This document shows, piece by piece, positions 1 to 13,980 of a stretch of DNA of 64,000 nucleotides (its first letter is position 1; every line of letters starts with the position of its first letter). Location of the stretch: positions 992,001-1,056,000 of the forward strand of contig JAGKQI010000052.1 of the NCBI GenBank assembly GCA_018806915.1, in the 5' to 3' direction. Below the pieces are notes generated by a model that had not been told where the DNA came from, made no database searches, and was given only the letters and a program-made list of their open reading frames with translations. The position numbers and the translations under genes are program-made. This DNA comes from Phytophthora colocasiae (Eukaryota > Oomycota > Peronosporomycetes > Peronosporales > Peronosporaceae).

Positions 1-116
1 TCTCCCAGGTGATGTGTGTAGAAGTTTGTGCGTTTCCCAACTATCCGTATAAATCGAGCTCACTCTGTGATTTGCGTTCGACCGAGAAGACCCTCCCTGT
101 GTTCGTGTTTCCTACA
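1..116 (+). repeat. Copia 5' LTR, truncated by the window edge
   Basis: The sequence matches the end of the 3' LTR (4719-4834), finishing in CCTACA. The element's internal region starts at 117 with GGTTAACAGC, the position of the primer-binding site. I could not assign it to a particular tRNA. Confidence 0.9.
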
Positions 117-138
117 GGTTAACAGCCGCAGTTCGCTT

Positions 139-1464
139 ATGGTTGTGAGCACTCGAGGAAGTGTAGCTGCTGCAGCAGCTAACGATGGAGGTCAAGCTAA
201 TGCCTCACCGCCCGCTGCTCCAGTCAGCACGAGTCAAGCACCGGTTACAGCCCCGCCTCTCGCACAGGCTATCCAAGCCACTAGTCAAGTTCCTGTGCGA
301 GCCCCTACTCCCACGCAGGCTGCTCAAGCTCCAGTAAGCGCCACGGCACTCGACCCCGCCATCATCGCACAGATTGCCAGCGTCGGCCCCGCGCTTACCG
401 CACTGGCAGCTGCCTTTAATGCAAACCAAGATGGTGGTGGAAGCCAACATTCGCAGCCTCAGCCAGAACAAGAACCCAATGATGACGAAGAGTCCAACAA
501 TGGCGCCGGTGAGAACAACAACGCCGCGCACGGGAAGCGTTCGGACAAGATCGACCTACGTAACATCAAGATTGAACGGTTTGATGGTACTGTAGCGACA
601 GGAAACTTCGATGCGAAGGCTCGTGAGTTCTGTGAGGAGTTTGACGAACAGATCGACGATGCAGAAGCGATTGCAGGTCAAGTGTGGAGTGAGGACGTGA
701 AGAAAGCAATATTCAAGATGAATCTCACGGGCATGGCCCGCCGCTGGTATCGTGACTGGCGCACCGCCAACCCCGCAGCGTCTTACTCCGATGGCGCAAA
801 TGCGCTGATGTACGAGTTCAGACCGGTTCTGCTCGGCGTGGACATCGCCGAGCACATCAAGAAGGAACGGAAGCGTTGGAATGAGACATACAGAGAGTTT
901 GCCGACCGGCTGCTCCAAATGGCAGATGCACTAGAAGGTGGAAAGGCAGTTCCCGCGAACGCGCGCCATGCCCTAGTCGCCTTCGTGAGAAACGCATACC
1001 CCAAGTTCACGGACTTTCTAGAGACGAAGGTCAGTCTCGAAGACGACAAGCCCGAAGACCAACTGAAGACGGCGGTGGCAGCGTTGGCACGCAAAGCAGA
1101 AACCGACGGACGCCTTCCGGACCGAAGAAAGACGAAAGTCACGCAGCCAGCCGCTATGACGCCGAAGAACAAGACCACAAAGCCCGCGAGCAATAAGTCT
1201 CAGCGAACGACAGTGAAGAACGTCAAAAACCCGAAGAAACGTCCTGCGGAAGCCCTAGCCCAAGCCGCGGTCGTGGAGCGGAAAAAGAAGCCGAAGGCCA
1301 CCAATGTAAACTCCAAGAGCTCGTTCAAGTGCTACGAGTGCGGCGCTACGGGTCACACAGCTGATTTCTGCCGCACGTACTTGCAGGGCAACAAGAACGG
1401 TGAGTTTGGAAAAGGCACGGCACTTAACGCAGAAGCCGAGGAAGACAGTCAGAACGATGAATGA
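139..1464 (+). CDS. Copia Gag polyprotein with CCHC zinc knuckle
   Basis: Capsid/nucleocapsid protein of the Copia element, expected to coat the retrotransposon RNA in cytoplasmic particles. I chose the ATG at 139, the first inside the internal region; the frame is also open into the LTR. The 441-residue product has an Ala/Pro/Gln-rich N-terminus, an acidic Asn-rich stretch, a central helical Gag region (about residues 135-320), a Lys-rich stretch and a CX2CX4HX4C knuckle (CYECGATGHTADFC) near the C-terminus. It ends at a TGA (1462-1464) that is in the same frame as pol. Confidence 0.9.
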   Translation: MVVSTRGSVAAAAANDGGQANASPPAAPVSTSQAPVTAPPLAQAIQATSQVPVRAPTPTQAAQAPVSATALDPAIIAQIASVGPALTALAAAFNANQDGGGSQHSQPQPEQEPNDDEESNNGAGENNNAAHGKRSDKIDLRNIKIERFDGTVATGNFDAKAREFCEEFDEQIDDAEAIAGQVWSEDVKKAIFKMNLTGMARRWYRDWRTANPAASYSDGANALMYEFRPVLLGVDIAEHIKKERKRWNETYREFADRLLQMADALEGGKAVPANARHALVAFVRNAYPKFTDFLETKVSLEDDKPEDQLKTAVAALARKAETDGRLPDRRKTKVTQPAAMTPKNKTTKPASNKSQRTTVKNVKNPKKRPAEALAQAAVVERKKKPKATNVNSKSSFKCYECGATGHTADFCRTYLQGNKNGEFGKGTALNAEAEEDSQNDE

Positions 1465-4578
<3,114 letters not shown>

Positions 4579-4599
4579 ACGTGCTCGTGCGCTGCTTGT

Positions 4600-4607
4600 G
4601 GGGGAGG
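4600..4607 (+). other. Copia polypurine tract
   Basis: GGGGGAGG lies directly before the 3' LTR start (TGTTGTTCG) and is the expected primer for plus-strand synthesis. Confidence 0.75.
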
Positions 4608-4834
4608 TGTTGTTCGTGGGCAGACGATGTGCAAGCAGCGCACTGTAGGTCAGCTGCCAGGTGTGGCGATCAGCAGTTGCGCAAGATACCTCTCCCTGGA
4701 CGACAACACTAGGCGAGGTCTCCCAGGTGATGTGTGTAGAAGTTTGTGCGTTTCCCAACTATCCGTATAAATCGAGCTCACTCTGTGATTTGCGTTCGAC
4801 CGAGAAGACCCTCCCTGTGTTCGTGTTTCCTACA
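4608..4834 (+). repeat. Copia 3' LTR (227 bp)
   Basis: Begins TGTTGTTC and ends CCTACA (TG...CA), directly after the polypurine tract. A TATAAA-like element (CGTATAAATC) at about 4765 is a plausible LTR promoter. It is followed by the 5-bp target TGCCC. Confidence 0.92.
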
Positions 4835-5589
4835 TGCCCGAAGTACTGTTAGCAGTATTTCTCAGCAAGGCGAAGGTACAAATGATAAAGAGACTGGCGC
4901 TGAGCGTCCAGGAGCTCGACGACGAGTCAAGCGGACCTCCAGTGAGAATAACTTGCCTCATGGACGCCTGACTAGAGTGGTGACTGTTGCTGCAGATGTG
5001 CCTAGTGTTTCGGACGCAATGCCAGCACAAGGACTCTGCAACGAGCAGCGGCATCAACTACGACGATCTAGCCGCAAACGCAAGGCGCGTACGGTTGGAA
5101 CCCCGTAGCTTCACCAATGTGAATCTACACAAGGTCAATGATGCCGAAGTTGAACCCTTGCACGTTTTCCAGAGGAAGACGTGGGGAACTAAGCTTCGGG
5201 GGCAGTGTAGTAGAACCTAGGCTCTAAAGCTTAGTTCTAACGTGCAACAGACTGCGCACTCCCCAAGCAGACATCACAGACTGTGTCCTACAGCATCAGC
5301 TGAGGCAACTTCATGTTCTACATGTTATAACAGGTCAGGCTGTTAGTGGCTGACTTTGTTTGCACTTGGAGCTTGTATGTCTAGCTACATGTATCCTTAG
5401 GAATGATTGCTTGGCGAGCAGCAACTTCAAGGAGTTCTGCCTTCAAGTACTCGTTCTCTCTGAGTGGAGGCTCGTTGCCGAAGCTCACTCTTCAATTTCT
5501 TATCAATACACTAGGCTACAGTTCCTGCGGGCTAGCCCCCGCATTGCCTTGTGTTAACGACTTTGAATTTCGACCCCGGGAATACTACA
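4835..5589 (+). mobile_element. 3' remnant of a Gypsy element (copy 1) interrupted by the Copia
   Basis: 4835-5205 matches the 3' tail of the Gypsy copy at 10877-11247 with a handful of differences, and is followed by a complete LTR (5206-5589). The tail encodes the basic C-terminus of the Gypsy polyprotein (Arg/Lys-rich, ending RKARTVGTP at 5108) and a purine-rich tract (CTTCGGGGGCAG) just before the LTR. The 5' part of this copy lies upstream of the Copia, outside the window. Confidence 0.85.
5206..5589 (+). repeat. Gypsy LTR A (384 bp)
   Basis: Bounded by the inverted ends TGTAGTA...TACTACA. By eye it is identical over its whole length to LTR C at 11248-11631. It abuts LTR B at 5590 with no base between them. 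Confidence 0.92.
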
Positions 5590-5972
5590 TGTAGTAGAAC
5601 CTAGGCTCTAAAGCTTAGTTCTAACGTGCAACAGACTGCGCACTCCCCAAGCAGACATCACAGACTGTGTCCTACAGCATCAGCTGAGGCAACTTCATGT
5701 TCTACATGTTATAACAGGTCAGGCTGTTAGTGGCTGACTTTGTTTGCACTTGGAGCTTGTATGTCTAGCTACATGTATCCTCAGGAATGATTGCTTGGCG
5801 AGCAGCAACTTCAAGGAGTTCTGCCTTCAAGTACTCGTTCTCTCTGAGTGGAGGCTCGTTGCCGAAGCTCACTCTTCAATTCTTATCAATACACTAGGCT
5901 ACAGTTCCTGCGGGCTAGCCCCCGCATTGCCTTGTGTTAACGACTTTGAATTTCGACCCCGGGAATACTACA
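5590..5972 (+). repeat. Gypsy LTR B (383 bp), 5' LTR of Gypsy copy 2
   Basis: Same TGTAGTA...TACTACA ends. It differs from LTRs A and C at two visible places: CCTCAGG instead of CCTTAGG, and one T fewer in the CAATTTCTT run. Confidence 0.92.
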
Positions 5973-6043
5973 AAGAATTCTTTAGTAGGTTTTCCATTGA
6001 AGTGCAACGACCTGTTGTACACTGAAGTTGAAGACAACTCAAG

Positions 6044-6841
6044 ATGGCGGACGCTGGAGCGACTGGTTCTGTACCACTGTTTACCCCGGTTTTACCACCA
6101 AAGATAGTGTCGACCTCTCATGGAGCACTGGTGAACTGGAGGAAGGAAAGACACGACTATGAGGCGAAGCTGCACGCGCGCTGCCGTGTGACTGGTGAAG
6201 CTTTTGAAGCTGTGGTAGAGTCTGTCGCAGGAGCATTCAACCCCCACCTGCTGGACGCTTTCTGCGAGCTCCAGCTTGGAGTCTCGCCAGCTAACGCCAC
6301 CGACGACATGCTGATAACTGAGATCGAGAAGATCATCTCGAGCGTGAAAAACGGCTCCTTGCCTGACATCAAGGACCTTTATGAGCGTGAACTAAAGCCC
6401 AACATGGCCGAGAGCGACGTGAGAGCCCGCTATATCGACTACTTCATGCTGTTTAATACCATTACGTTGGAGAATGGCTTGACAGAATGTTTTTCTGAGG
6501 TAGATGGCGTGAAAGAGAAGTGCAAGCGGTTGATAGCATCGCTACGGCCAGAGGCGTTAAAGAAGGAAGTGAAGCAGAGAGTCCGTTTTACTGACAAGGC
6601 TGCCGCGTCCAACGCGAAACTTCTTTTCGATCTGATAGTCGAGCGTGCAACGGAGCATGAGCGCTATTATCAGCGCCAAAAGAAACAGCGACAGGAGGCG
6701 TCCGGGCGTGAGGCTATTTCGTCTAAGAAGCACAAGGATAAGAAGCAATCGAAGCAGTCGAACGGAACGGCGCTTCAAGAGTCGACTAGTAGAGACCCTG
6801 CGAGAGTAAAGGTCGATCAGAAGACCAAGCCCAGAGGCTAA
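6044..6841 (+). CDS. Gypsy Gag protein
   Basis: First ORF after the 5' LTR, 265 residues from ATGGCGGACGC. It shows a retrotransposon-type helical Gag region (about residues 30-220) and a Lys/Gln-rich basic tail, and stops at TAA before the zinc knuckle. The knuckle, a variant with CX2CX3HX4C spacing (CPKCKAMHWLREC), follows at about 6873-6912 in another frame. Gag has therefore probably been separated from its nucleocapsid part by a frameshift. Confidence 0.8.
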   Translation: MADAGATGSVPLFTPVLPPKIVSTSHGALVNWRKERHDYEAKLHARCRVTGEAFEAVVESVAGAFNPHLLDAFCELQLGVSPANATDDMLITEIEKIISSVKNGSLPDIKDLYERELKPNMAESDVRARYIDYFMLFNTITLENGLTECFSEVDGVKEKCKRLIASLRPEALKKEVKQRVRFTDKAAASNAKLLFDLIVERATEHERYYQRQKKQRQEASGREAISSKKHKDKKQSKQSNGTALQESTSRDPARVKVDQKTKPRG

Positions 6842-9800
6842 AACAGAGGCTTCACGTCAACCTCCAGGTCCATGTCCGAAATGCAAGGCCATGCATTGGC
6901 TGCGTGAGTGTACGGAGGCAAGTGAGGACGAAAAAAAGGAGCTCGTACAGAAATTGCGTGATGCGCGCAAGGCCAAGAAGGCGCGTACCAAACGCCTCGG
7001 TGAGCTTTTACCTACCACAGAGCGACATGTGGTATTGGAATGGAGTCCTGGAGCTGCCGTACTGTCCTGATAGCGGCTCCGGATTTCACTGTGATTGGAC
7101 TTTCGCACTGGAAACGCCTTCTAGTTGCCGATCCGAGTGTAACGAAGGAAAAACTTGATACTCCTGTTCGCACCCAGGCATTTGGAGCGACGTGGGTGAC
7201 AGCTGAATGGAAGACTTGTCTTCAAGTACTAATTCAAACTGCGGCTGGCCCTGTCGAGCCTATGGGATTAGTGGACGTACTTATTGTCGACGTGGACGAT
7301 GAGGAGTTCATTATGGGGAATGATTTGTTGGTGATGTTGGGCATTGACGTCGATAGACAGCTTGAGCAACTGGCCAGCCACAACATCGATGATTTGACCG
7401 GTGACCCAGTTGAGCTTGAAGCTGACGAAATGCCCGTGAATCCTGATGAAACTCCATCTGATGACAATGATATTTTCGCTGCTGTTGAAAGATTGATTGA
7501 TCGTGCGGTGGAGAATGGATTTCCTGTGGAACGTGTGGAGCAGTTGCGGACTATTGCTCATGCATATGACGTGTGGCGCCTGGAGCTCCGAGCGGATCCT
7601 CCTGCTAGTGTCCCACCAATGGAGATTCGATTGAAAAACGGGGCTCGCCCCACGAAGTGTGGGCAAGCCCGCAAATACCCGCCTCATATCAGGAAGTTTT
7701 ACGAGAATTTAACGCGTCTTGTTGCACTAGGACTGGTCTATGAGAATCCTGATAGTCGTTGGGCGAGTCCTGTTTTGCCGGTGAAGAAGAGCGCGGATCT
7801 ATTGGACCTTCGATGCCAATCCTCGCTGTAGTTATGGAAAATGCTCGAGGAATGAAACACTTTGGACTTTTTGATTTCTTGAAGGGTTTTTGGCAGTTGC
7901 CACTTGCAGAATTCTGTCAGGAATTCCTGTCGTATGACTGACGAGAAAAATATTCACACCCCGTCGTGTTCCCCAAGGAAGTAGTGACGCAGCTATTTTC
8001 TTCCAGAAGACAATGGAGACATGCTTTGCGAGTTTACTCTACGAACATCTACTTATCTGGATTGATGACTTGCTGTTGTACGCTGCTGACATGGATACAT
8101 ACATGGTTAAGTTGGGTGAATTCTTCGCGTTACTGAATCAGTTTGGTCTCAAGCTTAGTGCTAAAAAAGTCCAGTCTCTATCAAACTGAAGTGAAGTGGT
8201 GTGGACGAGTGCTGGATCACCAAGGTGTTCGCCATGATTTACAACGGATTGACACACTTCGGCAGATCCCTGTACCGAAGACCGCTGGCGAATTGCAGCA
8301 ATTTGTCTGTGCTGTTAACTGGATGAGAGAAAGCATTGTGGATTATGCGCGACAAGTACAGCCACTTCAGAAACGCCTGGATACCGCACTTGCTTCTACC
8401 AAACGTACGCGCCGTGCAGCAGCTGGAATTGTGGTGGAATTAACTGAAGACGAGCGCGTTGCTTTTGATAACGTCAAGGAAATGCTAGCCACATGTGCTA
8501 CGCTCGATTTTCCTGATGAGCTCAGCTACTACCTGTCTGTTTACAGATGCACTCAGACATTGGGTGGGCTCTCATTGTGACTCAAGTGGTGAATTTTGAC
8601 TCGAAGCTGCCGGCTACTGAGCAACAGCACCGGCTCCTCCATTGCATGAGCGGTACATTTACTGGAAGTCAGTTGAACTGGACGGTGACGGAAAAGGAGG
8701 CTCTACCTATTGTGGTCGCTTGTGAAAAGCTTGACTATCTCTTACTGCGTCCAAAGCCTTTTCGAATGTACTGCGACCACAGAAATTTAATTCACGTCTT
8801 CGCACCCCACCAGAATGTGAAGAAACATGTGAAAGGCAAGTTGTTGAGGTGGTCTATGAAGCTTTTGAACTACCGATACGTCGTGGAGCATGTGCCCGGC
8901 CCTGACAATGTTTGGGCCGATATGATATCTCGTTGGGCTGGTAATCACTCAACAGCGAAGGTGAAGCGTCTTAGATCCCTGAAGAAGCGACTATGGTGTC
9001 ACCATCTACACGAACGCTTGACAGAGTCACAGCCATCCCGTCACTTCGACCTCTGGATGCTGATTCTTTCGTTTGGCCCACGATGGCAGAACTTGCCGAG
9101 GTCAAAGCAACTTCGGACGCTCCGGCCAATGTAGATATGTGCTGACAACGGCCTTTTAACCCTAGAGGGACGGATTTGGGTACCCAGCACGGCTACAGAC
9201 CTGATCCAGCGCCTCTGTATTGTAGCGCATTGCGGTGCACAAGGCCATCGTGGCCAGAATGTGATGCAGACGCATTTGTCTCGGATTTTCGCTATCGATG
9301 GAATTACAACCATTGTCAAGACTTTTGTGAAGGATTGCCTATTGTGTCTGCACTCTCGAGAAATGTCATCCCACGCCCTTGGGGCGAAGTGATCGATTGC
9401 AAAACGCGTAATGGATTGCTACATTTCGATTATCTCTACCTGGGAAGCAGCTATGGCACAAGCAAGTACATCCTGGTCCTCAAGGACCATGCAACGCATT
9501 ATTGCGAGTTAGTAGTTGCAGACACAGCTGACAGCAGAGTAGCGGTGGAAGCACTGCTGGATTGGCACTCGCGGTTTGGCCTGCCACCTGGTGGGTATCT
9601 GATTGCGGTTCACATTTCAAGAATGAAGTTGTTGCCGAACTAGCACGTCGTCTACGTACTTTGCAGAAGTTCACCCCGCGTACTCACCTTGGATAAACGG
9701 ATCCATAGAGAGGGTAAATCGCGACATCCTACAAGTGGTGCGTGCAATGATCCTGGAGTACAAGATCAGCTACAAGGACTGGGTCTACTTGGTGCCGATA

Positions 9801-10627
9801 ATTCAGGCAAACTTGAACCACACTGCAGTTCCTTCTCTGGCGAATCGTGCTCCAGTGGAGCTGTTTACGGGCTTGGAATGTCCAACACCGCTGCGTGAGT
9901 TCTATCTACCGGACCATGGCAAGTTGCAAACTATCCCTGACAGTGACCGAATTGAGGAGTATCTCGCAGAGCTGCGCTCCAGCATGCAAGTGATGCACAA
10001 CGCTGTGGAAGACCAGCGTCTGAAAAGAGACTTCTGAATAAGAAGAAAGAGCGGGGGGAAAATCTCGTTAACTTCTCTGAAGGTGATTTTGTCTTGCGGT
10101 CACGAGTGGATGAAAAACACAAGAACAAGTTGCAGGTGACATGGGTTGGACCTTATCGAGTATTACGTGCTGATGCACACTCATTTCACGTACAGCACCT
10201 CGTCACCGGTGACGAGCTTGATGTGCATGCATCTCGGCTCAAATTTTACGCTGACAGTAGCCTCGACATCACCGAGGAATTGTTGGAGCATGTGGCCTCG
10301 CAAGGAATATTGCTCGCTGTAAATGAGCTTAAGTCACATCGGTGGAACGAAGATATCCAGGACTTTGAAGTGTTAGTGAACTGGAAGGGCTTGGAGACGA
10401 TCGAGGACTCTTATGAGCCAATGCAGAGCCTCGCTACTGATATTCACGTGTTACTAGACACTATGTGGCACAAGCCCGAGACACCCGGTTATCTGACTAT
10501 TGGCAGAAAGCTTGCTGGAAACCGTGCACAACGAACTATTTCGACAACTACGGAGACCTTGCCTGCCAGCTTAGCGCATGTGCCATCAGGCAATGCAGAA
10601 GGAGTCAAAACGAATGCCGACCGGTAA
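6842..10627 (+). pseudogene. Gypsy pol remnant (PR, RT, RNase H, INT, chromodomain-like)
   Basis: A broken polyprotein read across several frames. Protease-like sequence with GLVDVLIVDV and MGNDLLVMLG lies at about 7040-7370. The RT N-terminus (YENPDSRWASPV) stops at 7831, and the RT catalytic box appears as WIDDLL at about 8058. RNase H-like sequence occurs at 8547-8940 (KEALPIVVACEKL, then HVPGPDNVWADMISR). Integrase core fragments lie at 9176-9643 and 9689-10037, with frameshifts between the second Asp region and WINGSIERVNRD. 10094-10627 carries the integrase C-terminal barrel (WVGPYRV) followed by a chromodomain-like FEVLVNWKGL. Not functional as it stands. Confidence 0.88.
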
Positions 10628-10650
10628 GAAACGCCGCCGCCAAACTGCCC

Positions 10651-10876
10651 TGTTGTTCATTGGGCAGACGATGTACAACAGCGCACTGTAGGTCAGCTGC
10701 CAGGTGTGGCGATCAGCAGTTGCGCAAGATACCTCTCCCTGGACGACAACACTGAGCGAGGTCTCCCCAGGTGATGTGTAGAAGTTTGTGCGTTTCCCAA
10801 CTATCCGTATAAATCGAGCTCACTCTGTGATTTGCGTTCGACCGAGAAGACCCTCCCTGTGTTCGTGTTTCCTACA
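10651..10876 (+). repeat. Solo Copia LTR with 5-bp target duplication TGCCC
   Basis: A 226-bp LTR of the same Copia family as 4608-4834, TGTTGTTC...CCTACA, flanked on both sides by TGCCC (10646-10650 and 10877-10881). It has several substitutions and small indels relative to the other LTR and is the product of LTR-LTR recombination. Confidence 0.93.
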
Positions 10877-11247
10877 TGCCCGAAGTACTGTTAGCAGTAT
10901 TTCTCAGCAAGGCGCAGGTACAAATGATAAAGAGACTGGCGCTGAGCGTCCAGGAGCTCGACGACGAAGTCAAGCGGACCTCAGTAAGAATAACTTGCCT
11001 CATGGACGCCTGACTAGAGTGGTGACTGTTGCTGCAGATGTGCCTAGTGTTTCGGACGCAATGCCAGCACAAGGACTCTGCAACGAGCAGCGGCATCAAC
11101 TACGACGATCTAGCCGCAAACGCAAGGCGCGTACGGTTGGAACCCCGTAGCTTCACCAATGTGAATCTACACAAGGTCAATGATGCCGAAGTTGAACCCT
11201 TGCACGTTTTCCAGAGGAAGACGTGGGGAACTAAGCTTCGGGGGCAG

Positions 11248-11631
11248 TGTAGTAGAACCTAGGCTCTAAAGCTTAGTTCTAACGTGCAACAGACTGCGCA
11301 CTCCCCAAGCAGACATCACAGACTGTGTCCTACAGCATCAGCTGAGGCAACTTCATGTTCTACATGTTATAACAGGTCAGGCTGTTAGTGGCTGACTTTG
11401 TTTGCACTTGGAGCTTGTATGTCTAGCTACATGTATCCTTAGGAATGATTGCTTGGCGAGCAGCAACTTCAAGGAGTTCTGCCTTCAAGTACTCGTTCTC
11501 TCTGAGTGGAGGCTCGTTGCCGAAGCTCACTCTTCAATTTCTTATCAATACACTAGGCTACAGTTCCTGCGGGCTAGCCCCCGCATTGCCTTGTGTTAAC
11601 GACTTTGAATTTCGACCCCGGGAATACTACA
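11248..11631 (+). repeat. Gypsy LTR C, 3' LTR of Gypsy copy 2
   Basis: Identical by eye to LTR A, with the same purine-rich tract before it. It is followed directly by GTATCGTCC, which is coding sequence of the glycosidase family. Confidence 0.92.
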
Positions 11632-11751
11632 GTATCGTCCGTAGTGTGGCGCGGAGATGGCGAGGTTGTGCCATGACGAGTCTTCGGCTAACACGGGGCT
11701 GACTAGACCAGCAAAGGAGAGGAGACCGGCTAGAGCGGCTTGGAGCTTCAT
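11632..11751 (-). pseudogene. GH140-like glycosidase fragment (array copy 0), cut by the Gypsy insertion
   Basis: Encodes the signal peptide and the first 39 or so residues of the family (start codon at 11751) before running into LTR C. The rest of the gene would lie left of the retrotransposon nest, outside the window. Confidence 0.92.
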
Positions 11752-12351
11752 CTTGGACAGGAGACTAGGAGAGTTGAAGTAAGTTGATGAATGGTGCTAA
11801 TTTCTTTGCTTAGAGGATCGTTTCGATGGCATGAAGTGGTGAAATCCGACTAACGAAGCTGTACGTGCTCTGCGTGAAGATATCAACAAGAATCCGGATC
11901 GAACGTCTCCGATACTGTTGGTAAGTAAGTCAACATAGTTTACGAGCGAGAAAGACTGTGTGGCCAATCAAGAGACTGCCGCTCACATCCTTGCACGAAT
12001 TGACCATCAACCGCTCGCAAACAGCGTGGCTACATGTAGCTAGACCAGCTCACATGTTCGCCAGTCGATAACGCAAAATGTGAAACCTCAACTTGAAGTC
12101 TTTTGGAACTGCAGAAATGCGTCCACGTAGATTTGGAGTCATCGAAAGTTCCGAGGTACATGTACGAGGGACTGCTTGTAAACGCTTCTGCAATCAAGCA
12201 CTGTTTGCAAGAGGTGTGTGCAGTCTGGTTGCCGATAGCAGATTGACTCCAACTTTTATTTCTTTAAAAAAAATTCAACTGGAAGTTTGCTGTAAACATG
12301 ACTTTCGCGATAACCGGATGCATCCCTAAGTTTTAAAATGGACAAGCTCAC
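11752..12351. other. Array spacer, no gene seen
   Basis: Conserved spacer between copies 0 and 1, repeated between the other copies. It holds the core promoter of copy 0 and a T/A-rich stretch near 12260-12275. I see no supportable gene in it. Confidence 0.7.
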
Positions 12352-13953
12352 TTAGAACTCTATCACCAACATCCAGTCGGCGTCGATTCCGCCAGTCGAA
12401 GGAGGGGTGAAGTCAATCGCAGTAGTATTACCACTCTCCGGGACGTTCACCGTCGAGTTGGCAGTGTACTGGCCGTCACGAGGAGAAAACCATCTAGAGG
12501 TACCAGAACGTGCGCCAGAGCCATTGTCAAGTTCCAGAGCGAACGAGTCACCGTGGCCAGTGTACGCGTAGTAGCGGTCACGAGTTTGTGAGGCGAGGAT
12601 AGAGATGTAACGCGTGCCCTCGTACGTATTGACCGACTTGCCAGTGTGACCCGTAGGGCTTCTGAGGATCTCACGTGCAGGCTCGAGGGTCTCGAGAACA
12701 GCAATCGTGAGGTTCTGGAGCGGTTTAGTAACGTACTGGATCTGCGTCGCGCCTTCGAAGTAGATGTCCTCACGCCACGAACCAGACGCGTTTTGGTTGA
12801 TTTGAGCTGGATACCAGTCACTGTCACGAAGCAGATCCGAGCGGGGTTCGTACATCTGCCACACACTGTTAGCGCCGTACGTGAAGCCCGACGCACCGCT
12901 GTACACGCCGTGGTACAGACCCGTACGGATGTACGAGGCGTTCCAGATAGGACGCGATAGAACGAAGCTGTCGTGAGCGCCTTCGTAGTGGTTCTCCAGG
13001 TCGAGAACGGGGCCCGTGAACTTGTCACGCATCTCGTGAATGCACTCGTAGTTCTTGGTCGAGTCCCAACCGGCGATCGGCGTGAACTTGAACGTTGGAT
13101 CTGGCGTCGCGTGACCGGACTGCACCGCGTTGATGGATACGCGATCCTCCTCGTTCGGCAGCATAACGTGGCCGTACGGATCGGGAGTCACCTCAGGCTT
13201 GACGATCCAGCTATTGGTCGGGTGGTACAGCACCAATGCGTCGCAACCATGCTGAATTTCCGAATCTTTTAGACCGTGCAACATACTGGCCCACACCGAT
13301 GACGTGTCTTCGATAGGAGCGAGGAGTGAAGGCAGATCTTGGTCCGGGTCCTCTGCGTACGCGGCTTGTACTTCCGAGACGTTCCATGACCATAAAGCGT
13401 TGGAGTCACCGCCCAAGATCTTCGGGAGACCAGGGTACCGGTTACCGATGTACTGACCCCACTCGTACGCGCTCGACTCGTTGAAAATACGTTCCGTGCT
13501 GTGCCAGCCACCGTTCACGTACATTCCCCACGTCGGTACAAGAGCGATCAAGATGCCGTAACTCGCAGCCAGATCCACCGTCCAGTCTACCAGCTCGAAA
13601 TACTCCTCGTTCGGCTTCGACGGGTCCGAGTTGTTGAACGGCAAGTGACCGTAGAAGTTGGAACGCGTCGTACCGTTCAGTTCCGAGATCACAACAGTCT
13701 GGACGACGTTGTAGCCCTGTTCGGCACGCGTCTTGAGGTAGAAGTCGATGGACGTTTTGTTGAGACGGTGCATGAGCTCCCAGGCCGTGTCGGCCTGCCA
13801 GAAGAACGGTTCTTCCGAGGCCGTGCGGTACAGGTATCGTCCGTAGTGTGGCGCGGAGATGGCGAGGTTGTGCCATGACGAGTCTTCGGCTAACACGGGG
13901 CTGACTAGACCAGCAAAGGAGAGGAGACCGGCTAGAGCGGCTTGGAGCTTCAT
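12352..13953 (-). CDS. Secreted GH140/DUF4038-like glycosidase, array copy 1 (only intact copy)
   Basis: A 533-residue single-exon protein. Residues 1-22 form a signal peptide, with cleavage likely after VLA. Residues 30-360 resemble the apiosidase-like DUF4038 catalytic barrel (FFWQADTAWELMHRL, then QGYNVVQTVVISEL, then LPKILGGDSNALW). The C-terminal 90 or so residues resemble the beta-sandwich ('putative collagen-binding') domain that usually follows DUF4038. Candidate catalytic acids are D183 in GGDSN and E320 or E324 in DLENHYEG. Several NxS/T sites fit secretion. Known relatives in GH140 release apiose from pectic rhamnogalacturonan II; the substrate here is inference. It is the only array member free of visible lesions. 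Confidence 0.88.
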   Translation of the reverse strand: MKLQAALAGLLSFAGLVSPVLAEDSSWHNLAISAPHYGRYLYRTASEEPFFWQADTAWELMHRLNKTSIDFYLKTRAEQGYNVVQTVVISELNGTTRSNFYGHLPFNNSDPSKPNEEYFELVDWTVDLAASYGILIALVPTWGMYVNGGWHSTERIFNESSAYEWGQYIGNRYPGLPKILGGDSNALWSWNVSEVQAAYAEDPDQDLPSLLAPIEDTSSVWASMLHGLKDSEIQHGCDALVLYHPTNSWIVKPEVTPDPYGHVMLPNEEDRVSINAVQSGHATPDPTFKFTPIAGWDSTKNYECIHEMRDKFTGPVLDLENHYEGAHDSFVLSRPIWNASYIRTGLYHGVYSGASGFTYGANSVWQMYEPRSDLLRDSDWYPAQINQNASGSWREDIYFEGATQIQYVTKPLQNLTIAVLETLEPAREILRSPTGHTGKSVNTYEGTRYISILASQTRDRYYAYTGHGDSFALELDNGSGARSGTSRWFSPRDGQYTANSTVNVPESGNTTAIDFTPPSTGGIDADWMLVIEF

Positions 13954-13980
13954 CTTGGACAGGAGACTAGGAGAGTCGAA

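Larger units (their letters stand above)
5590..11631 (+). mobile_element. Gypsy (chromovirus-like) LTR retrotransposon, decayed, with nested solo Copia LTR
   Basis: LTR B, gag, a broken pol in the Gypsy order (protease, RT, RNase H, integrase, chromodomain-like region), then a solo Copia LTR (10651-10876), the polyprotein tail and LTR C. Several frameshifts and stops break pol. The right flank (11632 on) is the 5' coding part of a glycosidase gene, so the nest inserted into that gene. The matching left flank is outside the window. Confidence 0.92.

Noticed and set aside
12093..12329. A 78-codon ORF repeated in every array spacer
   Set aside because: It is conserved only because the whole spacer is duplicated; its frame breaks in some copies and it has no recognisable content.
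13442..13878. Long alternative-frame and opposite-strand ORFs over the glycosidase genes
   Set aside because: They overlap a strongly supported reading frame and recur with it in every copy; they are GC-rich shadow frames.
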